From contig CACGUF010000001.1 of assembly GCA_902576125.1 (NCBI GenBank), forward strand, positions 62,001-126,000: a DNA stretch of 64,000 nt. Direction: 5' to 3'. Under the pieces are notes generated by a model, which saw nothing but the letters and a program-made list of their open reading frames with translations, did no database searches and had not been told where the DNA came from. The stretch is from an uncultured Alphaproteobacteria bacterium (GTDB taxonomy: Bacteria; Pseudomonadota; Alphaproteobacteria; HIMB59; GCA-002718135). Shown piece by piece: positions 8,374-15,853 of the stretch (position 1 is the first letter of the stretch; each line of letters opens with the position of its first letter). A program made the translations under genes and the position numbers.

Positions 8374-10064
8374 TTCACTCTATGTCTAAAAGAGTCTTTT
8401 CTGAAACTGTATAAAGCTTTTGGGTCAACTTCTACGTTAATTACAGATGGCATGTTACACACTAAAGCATCAGTAACAGCATTTTTGAAGTCTTTAAGCT
8501 GAGTTATGTGATACCCTTTTGCACCGTATAATTCGGCAAGTTCATGAAAAGGTGGGCTAGAAATATCAGCCCCAATATATCTTTTTTTATAATAATCTCT
8601 TTGATATGCTTTTTCTGCTCCCCATGATTTATTGTTCATAACGATTGTAATGGTATTTATGTTGTGCTGAACGGCAGTTGATAGCTCTGATACCGTCATT
8701 CCAAAACCACCATCACCCATCAAACTAAATACTGGTGAATTAGGTTTTGCCAGTTTTACTCCTAGTCCTGCAGCAAATGAGAATCCTACTAAACCAAAAT
8801 CTAGAGGTGTAAACAATGATTTCGACTCAGCAAAATTAAATTGATCAGTCGCTTGTAGGCATAATGTACCTGCATCTAATGTGACTGATGAATTTTTTGG
8901 CATAACATCTCTTAATTCTTTGAAAAGACCAGAAGGTTGAATTGTTTCTGATCCTACATCCGCTTCACTATTTCTTTTTTTATAATAATTATTTCTTTCA
9001 TTTATAAAGCTATTTACCCAAACGCTATTATTGTACTTTAATTTTTTTTGACTTAACAAAGTTAGTAAATTTTCTAAAAATTTTTTTGCATCATTATTTA
9101 TCCCTAATTCAATAGGAAAATATCTACCTAAAGCAATTGGATCAATATCTACCTGTACTATTTTTGCAGATTTAGAGATATTGTCGTAAGAATAAAAAGT
9201 TGAATTAAAGCCAAGTCTTGTTCCAATGGCTAAAATAAGATCTGCATTATTTACTAATTGTGAAGCAATTTTATTACCTCTTGGGCCCATTTGACCTGCG
9301 TATAGATTGTACTCATACGGAATAACATCGCCATGACCTGCAGATGATACAAGTGGTATATTTAAATGTTTTGATAGAGAGATTATTTCTTTTTGAGAAT
9401 TTGAATTTTTAATTCCTGCGCCACAAATTATTACTGGCTTTTCAGCTCCTTCGATTAATGCAATAATTTTCTCTAAATCATTTCTGTCAATTTTTTTTTC
9501 TTCTATTTTATTTTTAAATACAAAACTTTTAAAACTTTCATTTCCTGACAAGACATCTCGAGGAATATTTACATGTACAGGTCCCCATTTACCATTTTTT
9601 GCTAATCTCATAGCCTCATTTAAATCAACTGCTATGTTTTTTGTTTTTTCTATAGAAAATGTTTTTTTTGTTATTGGCTCAAAGAGTTTTTGTTGATCAA
9701 CTTCTTGGAAGGCATCCTTTCCCTGATGTTCGGTTGCTATTGCTCCAGCTATCGATAAAAGAGGTGAAAAAGCTGCTTTAGCTTGAGCAACTCCCGTTAC
9801 TAAATTTGTAGCACCAGGACCATTCTGACCTGCAATAATCACACCATGATTGCCTGAAGCTCTTGCATATGCATCAGCCATATGAGCACCAGTGCGCTCA
9901 TCTCTTACATCTATAAATTTAATACTCTGTTCATCATATAATGCATCAAAAAGTTCCATTGTGGCGGAACCTATTAGTCCAAAAACGTACTTTACATTAT
10001 TCGCTTTTAAGCACTCAACAACTGCTTTACCCCCTGAAATAGGTGGGTTTTTTTTATTAATCAT
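8370..10064 (-). CDS. Thiamine diphosphate-dependent enzyme, acetolactate synthase / sulfoacetaldehyde acetyltransferase-like
   Basis: ThDP enzyme of 564 residues with the three usual domains. The N-terminal PYR domain has FGLIGSATMELFDAL, the activating Glu in VRDERTGAHMADAYAR and GQNGPGATN. The middle domain carries GAGIK and RLGFN elements. The C-terminal PP domain has the ThDP motif GDGGFGM...NNKSWG (GDG-x(25-28)-NN). The segment FQEVDQQKLFEPI resembles Xsc (sulfoacetaldehyde acetyltransferase) as well as generic acetolactate-synthase-like proteins. No small regulatory IlvN subunit is nearby, so valine/isoleucine synthesis is unlikely. The gene touches the monooxygenase gene (TAATG) and overlaps the hydrolase gene, so all three are translationally coupled. 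Role: C-C cleavage or ligation of a 2-oxo acid or aldehyde, substrate open. Confidence 0.85.
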   Translation of the reverse strand: MINKKNPPISGGKAVVECLKANNVKYVFGLIGSATMELFDALYDEQSIKFIDVRDERTGAHMADAYARASGNHGVIIAGQNGPGATNLVTGVAQAKAAFSPLLSIAGAIATEHQGKDAFQEVDQQKLFEPITKKTFSIEKTKNIAVDLNEAMRLAKNGKWGPVHVNIPRDVLSGNESFKSFVFKNKIEEKKIDRNDLEKIIALIEGAEKPVIICGAGIKNSNSQKEIISLSKHLNIPLVSSAGHGDVIPYEYNLYAGQMGPRGNKIASQLVNNADLILAIGTRLGFNSTFYSYDNISKSAKIVQVDIDPIALGRYFPIELGINNDAKKFLENLLTLLSQKKLKYNNSVWVNSFINERNNYYKKRNSEADVGSETIQPSGLFKELRDVMPKNSSVTLDAGTLCLQATDQFNFAESKSLFTPLDFGLVGFSFAAGLGVKLAKPNSPVFSLMGDGGFGMTVSELSTAVQHNINTITIVMNNKSWGAEKAYQRDYYKKRYIGADISSPPFHELAELYGAKGYHITQLKDFKNAVTDALVCNMPSVINVEVDPKALYSFRKDSFRHRVK

Positions 10065-11236
10065 TATGAAGCAGCTTGAACTTTTCTTTTTGATTTACTT
10101 TTAAAATGTGGAATTATTTTTTCAGTAAATAATTTAATACTTTTCATGCAATCTTCATGTTTTACTTCAGGAAAATTAGACCAAACTTTCAAATTTTGTA
10201 AGTTAAGCTCTCTTTGCATTTCCTCTATTTTAGCTATAATGTAATCGACGGTACCAAAAAGCATGTTCCTTTCATGCAAAAATTCATATGATAGTAAATC
10301 TAATTTATGATCTGTTTTAGGTAGTTCCTCTCCTGGATTCATATGAGTTCCTAGACCTCTCCAGTGACACACCCATCGCATATAATTAACCATTTGCTCC
10401 CCAGCTTTGTCTTTTGCTTCTTCCATACTTTCAGCAACAAACATATCTCTTACAACACTAATACCTTCACCTAATTCAACATGACGTTTATCTTTTTCAG
10501 CTTTTGCCTTTTGATAAATTTCAAAACGCTTTTTTAGTGATTGAATAGGAGGTATCCACATAATAATACTAATGTCATTTTTCGCTGCCCATTCTATTGA
10601 GCTTGGACTATCTACTACTTGCCATAATGGAGGGTGTGGTTTTTGAACTGGCTGAGGTATAACACTTATTTTTTCTAAAATTTTACTGTCCATGTTCATG
10701 AATTCAGAATTTGGTGGACTCATGTCATGTTCCCATTCAAAATTAGGAGCTGGATAAGTATAAAATTCACCTTCATGGTTAAAAAATTTTTCAGTCCAAG
10801 CTTTTTTAATGATAGTGAGAGTTTCCTCAAATAATCTGAAGTTTTTTGCTTGATCTTTCATATCAGCATCTGCATTCATGTTTAGAGCTTCTCTTCCATA
10901 AATACCTCTGCCCACACCAGCTTCAACTCTTCCATTAGACAACTGATCTAATAATGCGATATCTTCAGCAGCACGTATAGGATTCCAAAATGTTATTATT
11001 GATGCAGCTTGACCAATTCTAATTTTGTTTGTTCTAGCTGCTATATCAGAACTTAAAAGAATAGGATTGGGGCAAATCTCCATACCTTCATGACTAAAGT
11101 GATGTTCCGAAAACCAAATTGAGTCCCAATCATTTTGATCACAATAAGTAGCAATCTCCCTTATTTCGTTAAGAATTTGATTATAAGTTTTTTTATTTCC
11201 CCAGTTAGTTGAATTACAGAAATAGCCAATTTTCAT
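10064..11236 (-). CDS. LLM-class flavin-dependent oxidoreductase (luciferase-like monooxygenase)
   Basis: Bacterial-luciferase-like TIM-barrel flavoprotein of 390 residues. Features are a first strand MKIGYFCNST, FSEHHF near residues 47-52, a flavin-binding segment from AARTNKIRIG to NGRVEAGVGRG (about 72-110) and a C-terminal GTVDYIIAKI helix typical of the family. Such enzymes use FMNH2 and oxygen; a flavin reductase is not seen nearby. I set the start at ATG 11236: a longer in-frame TTG start at 11248 would translate through GGGAGGT, which is plainly the ribosome site of the ATG. First gene of the three-gene minus-strand operon. The 147-base upstream region contains a locally GC-richer leader (11249-11300) with no recognised riboswitch. 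Confidence 0.88.
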   Translation of the reverse strand: MKIGYFCNSTNWGNKKTYNQILNEIREIATYCDQNDWDSIWFSEHHFSHEGMEICPNPILLSSDIAARTNKIRIGQAASIITFWNPIRAAEDIALLDQLSNGRVEAGVGRGIYGREALNMNADADMKDQAKNFRLFEETLTIIKKAWTEKFFNHEGEFYTYPAPNFEWEHDMSPPNSEFMNMDSKILEKISVIPQPVQKPHPPLWQVVDSPSSIEWAAKNDISIIMWIPPIQSLKKRFEIYQKAKAEKDKRHVELGEGISVVRDMFVAESMEEAKDKAGEQMVNYMRWVCHWRGLGTHMNPGEELPKTDHKLDLLSYEFLHERNMLFGTVDYIIAKIEEMQRELNLQNLKVWSNFPEVKHEDCMKSIKLFTEKIIPHFKSKSKRKVQAAS

Positions 11237-11383
11237 TTTACCTCCCAATGTGAAGGCGACCTATCCCACTTCCGTATGATGACGACGAGTTATGTATCGC
11301 TATATAATTCGTATTATAAATTTATAAAATTTCAATAAAAAACGTCCAAATCTAAAAAAAACCTATAAAAACTATATTAAATT

Positions 11384-12043
11384 ATGATTAAAAATATCAT
11401 TTTTGATTTTGATGGAGTCCTTGTAGATAGTGAAATTTTGGTCGCAAAAGCTTTTGTTAAGTATATGAAAAATTTTGGCATCGAATTAGATGAAAAAGAA
11501 TTTGCAAATTTTGCAGGTAAAAAAACAGTCCAAGTCATAGATATTTTATCGCAAAAATATTCAATTAAAGATCAGCAAAAATTTTCTACTGATATTAAGG
11601 ATATATCTTTAAATATTTATAAAAATGAATTAACTACTGTTGAAGGTGCTTATGAATTTGTAAGTAAGACAAAGCTCAACTTATATATTGGGTCTAATAG
11701 TGTAAAAGATAGAATAATTGATGGTTTACAAAGAGTAGAATTAAATAAATATTTTAAACCTGAGCAAGTATACTCATATGATCTTGTAGAAAAGCCAAAA
11801 CCTAGCCCCGATGTTTATTTGAAAGCCATCAAAGATAACAATCTAAATAAAAAACACACAATAATTATTGAAGACAGCATAGTGGGTGTTAAAGCAGGAG
11901 TTAGCGCTGGTGTTAAGGTTATAGGCCTCACAGCAGGTGGCCATTGGCATGATGCTAGAGATGAAAAAGATCTGCTTGAAGCTGGAGCAATTGCTGTTAC
12001 AAATAATTATAAAAAAATCAAAGAGATAATTGAAAGTTACTAA
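11384..12043 (+). CDS. HAD-superfamily phosphatase (beta-phosphoglucomutase / GPH-like)
   Basis: Haloacid-dehalogenase-type hydrolase of 219 residues. Motif I is DFDGVLVDSE (residues 7-16), with both aspartates; motif II is the Ser/Asn region IGSNSVKDR near 103-111; motif III Lys is in EKPKPSPDVY near 134-143; motif IV is IIEDSIVGVKAG near 158-169. A helical cap lies between motifs I and II. The layout fits sugar-phosphate phosphatases and beta-phosphoglucomutases; the substrate is not readable. The next gene starts two bases after the stop, so the two are probably expressed together. Confidence 0.85.
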   Translation: MIKNIIFDFDGVLVDSEILVAKAFVKYMKNFGIELDEKEFANFAGKKTVQVIDILSQKYSIKDQQKFSTDIKDISLNIYKNELTTVEGAYEFVSKTKLNLYIGSNSVKDRIIDGLQRVELNKYFKPEQVYSYDLVEKPKPSPDVYLKAIKDNNLNKKHTIIIEDSIVGVKAGVSAGVKVIGLTAGGHWHDARDEKDLLEAGAIAVTNNYKKIKEIIESY

Positions 12044-12044
12044 A

Positions 12045-12503
12045 ATGGGTCCAGCAATCAAAGGAAATCCTCTTGAAATATTCGGTTACTTATTGGTAAT
12101 TTCATATGTAGTAGGAGAATTTTTGATACCTAAGTATAGTTTATTTACTTTGCTAAATTTATTAGGAGTGATTGGTTTAGTGCTAAGTTTAGCACTTTTT
12201 TTTTCTTCATTAAATATATTTAATTCATACAAAGAAAATCCAAAACCTCAAACTCATACAAAAAGGATAATTAAAACTGGTATTTTTGCTTACTGCAGAA
12301 ATCCAATGTATATGGCATTTATTCTTTTCCAATTTAGTATGTTTTTAATATTTGAGAATGTGGCTTATTTTGTAAGCTCTTTAGCTTTATTTTTCTGGAT
12401 AAATAGTTCCGTAATTCCTAAGGAAGAGAAGTATCTCATAGAAACTTTTGGGGATGAATATGATCGGTATCTTACAGCTGTAAAAAAATGGATGTTTTTT
12501 TAG
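12045..12503 (+). CDS. Isoprenylcysteine carboxyl methyltransferase / PEMT-like membrane protein
   Basis: Small integral membrane protein of 152 residues with about four hydrophobic segments. The C-terminal half carries the family signature: YCRNPMYMAF (the RNPMY element, about 89-98), then EEKYLIETFGDEYDRYLTAVKKW (an acid pair, FGxxYxxY and final W). In this family these bind S-adenosylmethionine and methylate lipids or prenyl-cysteine; the bacterial target is unknown. I chose ATG 12045, two bases after the HAD gene, over the overlapping TTG at 12030. Confidence 0.78.
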   Translation: MGPAIKGNPLEIFGYLLVISYVVGEFLIPKYSLFTLLNLLGVIGLVLSLALFFSSLNIFNSYKENPKPQTHTKRIIKTGIFAYCRNPMYMAFILFQFSMFLIFENVAYFVSSLALFFWINSSVIPKEEKYLIETFGDEYDRYLTAVKKWMFF

Positions 12504-12541
12504 ACTCTTGAAATCTAAAATTACTGAAATATATCTCCAGA

Positions 12542-13012
12542 ATGAAAAAACTATTAGTATTGCTTTTGCTAATTTCATTTAATGTCAGCGGGGCTGGTAC
12601 AGAGTCGAGCAGTAGTGACGCGACGATAACACCTGACCAAGTGAACAGTTTATATGAGTTAGCTGAAAAACACATCAATAACAAAAAATATGACAAATCT
12701 CTTAAGTTACTTAAAAAACTTACAAAAAGAGAGGACTTAGGCACAAGGAGAGCAGATATTTATAATCTTCTTGGTTTCAGTTATAGAAAATTAGATAATC
12801 CTGAACTAGACAAGTCGTTTGCTGCCTACATGATGGCTTTAGAAATAGATTCAGAGCATGCAGGTGCTCATGAATATTTAGGTGAACTATACTTGATGCG
12901 AGATCAAAAAAATCAAGCTATGAGAATGTTAAGTAAATTGGAAAACCTAGTTGGGAAAAATGCTGAGGAGTATAAAGACCTTCTTCAAGCTATTGAAAAT
13001 TATCAATCATAA
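12542..13012 (+). CDS. Secreted TPR-repeat protein
   Basis: Protein of 156 residues with a signal peptide (two Lys, then a run of Leu/Val/Ile, likely cut after SGAG near residue 20), then a Ser-rich linker and about two to three tetratricopeptide repeats. Repeats include LYELAEKHINNKKYDKSLKL (about 38-57) and AGAHEYLGELYLMRDQKNQA (about 108-127). It is probably a periplasmic scaffold or partner-binding protein; no catalytic motif is seen. The end overlaps the convergent kinase gene by ten bases. Confidence 0.72.
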   Translation: MKKLLVLLLLISFNVSGAGTESSSSDATITPDQVNSLYELAEKHINNKKYDKSLKLLKKLTKREDLGTRRADIYNLLGFSYRKLDNPELDKSFAAYMMALEIDSEHAGAHEYLGELYLMRDQKNQAMRMLSKLENLVGKNAEEYKDLLQAIENYQS

Positions 13013-13866
13013 TAAATAATTTTCTTAATTTTCTGAGCCTTATCGACTTTAATTAACATGTCTGCTTTGTCAGGCATGTTTTTAATCATCCATTTTGTTA
13101 ATTTTTCATAGTAAAGAATAAAATTTTTTGTTGTATTTTTATTCATGAAATTTTTAGTTTTTGTTTTTTTTGCATTATCTTTTTCTTGTGCATACCTCCA
13201 ATTTAGAACAAAGTGAAATGATGAAGGTTGAAGATAAATTATTCTGTCAAAACTTTTAAATATTTTGTGATATTCACTTCTTAATTTTGAATTGTAATAG
13301 TTTCTCCATTTAAAATCTTTGTCTAATTGCCTTTCAACTTTATTTAAATTTTTATAAAGAAATTTATTTTCTATAGGATTTGCCCCACAGCACCAGCCTT
13401 CTAAAATTAATATATCAGCTTTATTAAAAACTTTAGTTTTTTTTGAAATATCATCTTTAAGTTTATTAAAAGTTGGAGTTATAATTGGAAACTGTTTTTT
13501 TTTAAATTGTCCTAAATGCTCTTTTAGTTTTTTTATATCGTGAGTACCTGGAACACCTCTAGTTATTAGAAGAGGATGGATTTGCTGTGAAATATTATAT
13601 CTATCTATTTTAGATAAGTAGTAATCATCAATACTAAGAAGCATTACTTTTTTTGATGAAGTTTTTTCAATAATAATTTTAATTAACTTTGATAAAGTTG
13701 ATTTACCAGAACCTTGGGAGCCAGAAATTATAAATTTCTTATCATTAGTTTTATCAATATACTGAATAATTGGTAATATATATTTACAAATATAACTTTT
13801 AGAAAATTTTTTTCCTGTTAAATTATTTAATTCTTTTTGAATAATGAAATCAATATTTTTTTTCAT
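13003..13866 (-). CDS. P-loop kinase, D-glycerate 3-kinase-like
   Basis: Cytosolic kinase of 287 residues in the phosphoribulokinase/uridine-kinase-like group. Walker A is SGSQGSGKST (about 49-58), a Walker-B-like LSIDDYY follows near 77-83, and the signature LILEGWCCGANP (about 154-165) is the one seen in plant/fungal-type D-glycerate 3-kinases and their bacterial relatives. Expected reaction: D-glycerate plus ATP to 3-phosphoglycerate, feeding oxidised sugars or photorespiratory-type carbon into glycolysis. It stands alone on the minus strand between convergent and divergent plus-strand genes. Its divergent start faces the HAD gene at 13917. Confidence 0.78.
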   Translation of the reverse strand: MKKNIDFIIQKELNNLTGKKFSKSYICKYILPIIQYIDKTNDKKFIISGSQGSGKSTLSKLIKIIIEKTSSKKVMLLSIDDYYLSKIDRYNISQQIHPLLITRGVPGTHDIKKLKEHLGQFKKKQFPIITPTFNKLKDDISKKTKVFNKADILILEGWCCGANPIENKFLYKNLNKVERQLDKDFKWRNYYNSKLRSEYHKIFKSFDRIIYLQPSSFHFVLNWRYAQEKDNAKKTKTKNFMNKNTTKNFILYYEKLTKWMIKNMPDKADMLIKVDKAQKIKKIIYYD

Positions 13867-13916
13867 AAATATAATGAATTTTGATAGTAATTAAATTATA
13901 CAACAAAATAGATTTT

Positions 13917-14510
13917 ATGAAATTTCTTTTTGATTTAGGTGGTGTATTTTTTGATTGGGATCCTAATCACTTTTATAAGAATGTATTTGAAAATATTGAA
14001 GAGAGAGAATTCTTCTTAGCTGAAGTTTGTAATGATCATTGGAACGTTCAACAAGATGCAGGAAGATCTATTGCTGAAGCTGAGTTAGAGCTTATTCCTA
14101 AATTTCCTCATTATGAAAAAGAAATTAAGATGTATTACAAAAATCATCGTAAAATGATCAGAGGAGTTTTTGAGGAGTCAATAGATATCTTAAAAAAACT
14201 TAAAGATAAAAATTACGAATGCTACGTATTATCTAATTGGTCAGCAGAAACTTTTGCTGGGATGACTGATGATTATCCTTTTTTAAAATTATTTGACGGA
14301 CTTCTTATTTCTGGTGAGGATAAATTAATGAAACCAGATTCAGCTATTTACGAACTAGCAAAAAATCGTTTTAACTTAAATGCGGAAGAGACTGTTTTTA
14401 TTGATGATAAGCAAGAAAATATTGAGGCAGCTAAAGGATTAGATTTTAAAACTATTCATTTAACAGATCCAAAAAATATCGAAATAGAAATTAATCAATT
14501 CTTAAAATGA
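13917..14510 (+). CDS. HAD-family hydrolase (HAD-IA, YihX-like)
   Basis: HAD hydrolase of 197 residues. Motif I is modified: FDLGGVFFDWDP, with the first Asp kept and the second acid replaced by Gly, as in several HAD-IA members such as YihX-type alpha-glucose-1-phosphate phosphatases and epoxide-hydrolase N-domains. Motif II is VLSNWSAETF, motif III Lys is in KLMKPDSAIY, and motif IV is VFIDDKQENIEAAKG. I chose ATG 13917, because the upstream TTG at 13881 would add residues unlike the family. It overlaps glpD by four bases (ATGA), so it may dephosphorylate a sugar or glycerol phosphate near that pathway. Confidence 0.8.
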   Translation: MKFLFDLGGVFFDWDPNHFYKNVFENIEEREFFLAEVCNDHWNVQQDAGRSIAEAELELIPKFPHYEKEIKMYYKNHRKMIRGVFEESIDILKKLKDKNYECYVLSNWSAETFAGMTDDYPFLKLFDGLLISGEDKLMKPDSAIYELAKNRFNLNAEETVFIDDKQENIEAAKGLDFKTIHLTDPKNIEIEINQFLK

Positions 14511-15658
14511 CAGATATGTATGATATTTTTATTATAGGCGGGGGTATTAATGGAGCAGGAATTGCAAGAGATGCTAGTGGCAGAGGTTTAAAAGTATACT
14601 TGGCAGAAAAAGGAAAGGTAGGTTCTGCAACATCCTCCTGGTCATCAAAACTTATACATGGTGGTTTAAGATATCTTGAGAACTATGAACTTAAACTAGT
14701 TAGAGAGTCTTTGAAAGAAAGAGAAATTATTACAAATATTGCACCTAACATAACAAAATCTATTCCATTTGTAATTCCACATACTAAAAAATTAAGATCA
14801 AAATTCTTAATTAGACTCGGATTATTTTTATATGATAATCTTGGTGGTAAATCAAAAATACCTAAATCATCTAAAATTAATTTTAATAAAAAGTATCAAA
14901 ATATATTACAATCAAAGTTTTCAGATGGTTTCCAGTATTATGATGTCCAGGTTGATGACAAGAAATTAGTAGAAATGAATATAGATGATGCAAAAAAAAT
15001 GGGCGCCATTATTGCAGAAGATACAAAAGTAATAAATGCAAATAGAATAGACAATTATTGGGAAATAACTCTTAATAATAAAAATAAAATAAAATCAAAA
15101 ATTTTAATAAATGCAGCAGGACCATGGATTAATGAAACAGTAACTAATGTTATTAAAGTTAATTCAAATAAATCAATTAGGTTAGTTAGAGGAAGTCACA
15201 TCATTACAAAAAAATTATACGATGAGGAAGTTGCGTTCACTTTACAAAATGAGGATAATAGAATTGTTTTTGTAATTCCATATAAAGATGAGTACTCTCT
15301 CATTGGGACAACGGAAGTTGATGTTAATTCACCAGACAATCCATCAATTTCTGATGAAGAGAAAATTTATTTAATTAATACAATTAATAAACATTTTATT
15401 AGGCAAATTTCTAAAGAGGATATTGTTGAGACTTATTCAGGTATACGTCCCTTAATTGAAGATTTTAAAGAAGCTTCTAAAGTAACAAGAGACTATGTAT
15501 TTGATTTAAACTGCGAAAATAATAATTTACCTTTATTAAATATTTATGGTGGCAAACTTACAACTTACAGAAAGCTATCAGAAAATGTAATGGAGGAATT
15601 ATCCCCTTATTTACCTGATACAAAAATAAAAAATTGGACGGGATCTAAACCACTATAA
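14507..15658 (+). CDS. glpD: FAD-dependent glycerol-3-phosphate dehydrogenase, short form lacking the C-terminal domain
   Basis: Membrane-associated flavoenzyme oxidising glycerol-3-phosphate to dihydroxyacetone phosphate. The FAD motif IIGGGINGAGIARDASGRG is at residues 8-26; SSWSSKLIHGGLRYLENYE (about 43-61) and YGGKLTTYRK (about 348-357) are hallmarks of GlpD. It is 383 residues long, while usual bacterial GlpD is about 500: the frame stops right after the position where the helical C-terminal DAO_C domain should begin. No remnant of that domain is visible in the next 190 bases in any frame, so I read this as a real short form rather than a recent frameshift. Short GlpD/GlpO forms exist in mycoplasmas. 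GlpK lies 41 kb away in this window. Confidence 0.85.
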   Translation: MTDMYDIFIIGGGINGAGIARDASGRGLKVYLAEKGKVGSATSSWSSKLIHGGLRYLENYELKLVRESLKEREIITNIAPNITKSIPFVIPHTKKLRSKFLIRLGLFLYDNLGGKSKIPKSSKINFNKKYQNILQSKFSDGFQYYDVQVDDKKLVEMNIDDAKKMGAIIAEDTKVINANRIDNYWEITLNNKNKIKSKILINAAGPWINETVTNVIKVNSNKSIRLVRGSHIITKKLYDEEVAFTLQNEDNRIVFVIPYKDEYSLIGTTEVDVNSPDNPSISDEEKIYLINTINKHFIRQISKEDIVETYSGIRPLIEDFKEASKVTRDYVFDLNCENNNLPLLNIYGGKLTTYRKLSENVMEELSPYLPDTKIKNWTGSKPL

Positions 15659-15720
15659 AAAGCATTCCTCGTGCACGATCTTCTCATTTTGAAGAGCAGA
15701 GAAGTTTACAAGAGGAATAC
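15656..15720 (-). terminator. Candidate intrinsic terminator read on the minus strand
   Basis: Read on the minus strand, GTATTCCTC (15720-15712) pairs over nine positions, one of them G-U, with GAGGAATGC (15670-15662), followed at once by TTTTT (15661-15657). An inner stem CTTCTC/GAGAAG lies inside the loop. On the plus strand the same stem has a C-A mismatch and no T run, so the polarity is minus. No annotated minus-strand gene ends here; it would end a short transcript starting near the LacI-type operator at 15798. Confidence 0.45.
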
Positions 15721-15740
15721 TTCTTATAGGAGGAAATAAT

Positions 15741-15770
15741 ATGAAACCCTCTGCTCAAAAATTAATATAA
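15741..15770 (+). CDS. Nine-residue open reading frame with a strong ribosome site
   Basis: ATG, eight further codons (KPSAQKLI) and TAA. It is preceded by AGGAGGAAATAAT, one of the strongest ribosome sites in the window and very like the one ahead of the binding-protein gene at 741. CTCTGCTC inside the frame (15749-15756) is exactly complementary to GAGCAGAG upstream (15694-15701), so the ribosome site lies in the loop of a possible hairpin. No plus-strand gene follows. It may be a leader peptide without its gene, the 5' remnant of a lost gene, or chance. Confidence 0.35.
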   Translation: MKPSAQKLI

Positions 15771-15797
15771 ATTAGTATTATTTCTTGGCTATATATA

Positions 15798-15813
15798 TCC
15801 AAAACGCTTTGGA
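15798..15813. promoter_or_regulatory. LacI-type operator, third copy, one mismatch
   Basis: TCCAAAACGCTTTGGA differs at one base from the perfect operators at 21849 and 21876. It is preceded on the plus strand by ATATATAT, matching the surroundings of the 21849 site. It sits past the 3' end of the agl operon and against the terminator, so it does not cover the operon promoter. It may control a minus-strand transcript running toward 15656 or serve as an auxiliary site. Confidence 0.65.
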
Positions 15814-15837
15814 AATGCCCCTATATATGGGGCATTT
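15813..15837. terminator. Bidirectional terminator hairpin after the agl operon
   Basis: Perfect 9-bp stem AAATGCCCC / GGGGCATTT with a 7-base TATATAT loop. It lies 17 bases beyond the stop codon of the ABC ATPase gene (minus strand). T runs are short on both sides, so termination may be incomplete. Confidence 0.7.
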
Positions 15838-15853
15838 AAGAATATCGATTCTG

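Noticed and set aside
11249-11300. GC-richer leader before the flavin monooxygenase gene as a riboswitch
   Set aside because: Only short, weak pairings (GAAG/CTTC) are found, and no known riboswitch core is recognised.
15659-15853. Frameshifted remains of the GlpD C-terminal domain
   Set aside because: I looked at all three plus-strand frames and found no residues resembling the DAO_C helices; stops are frequent.
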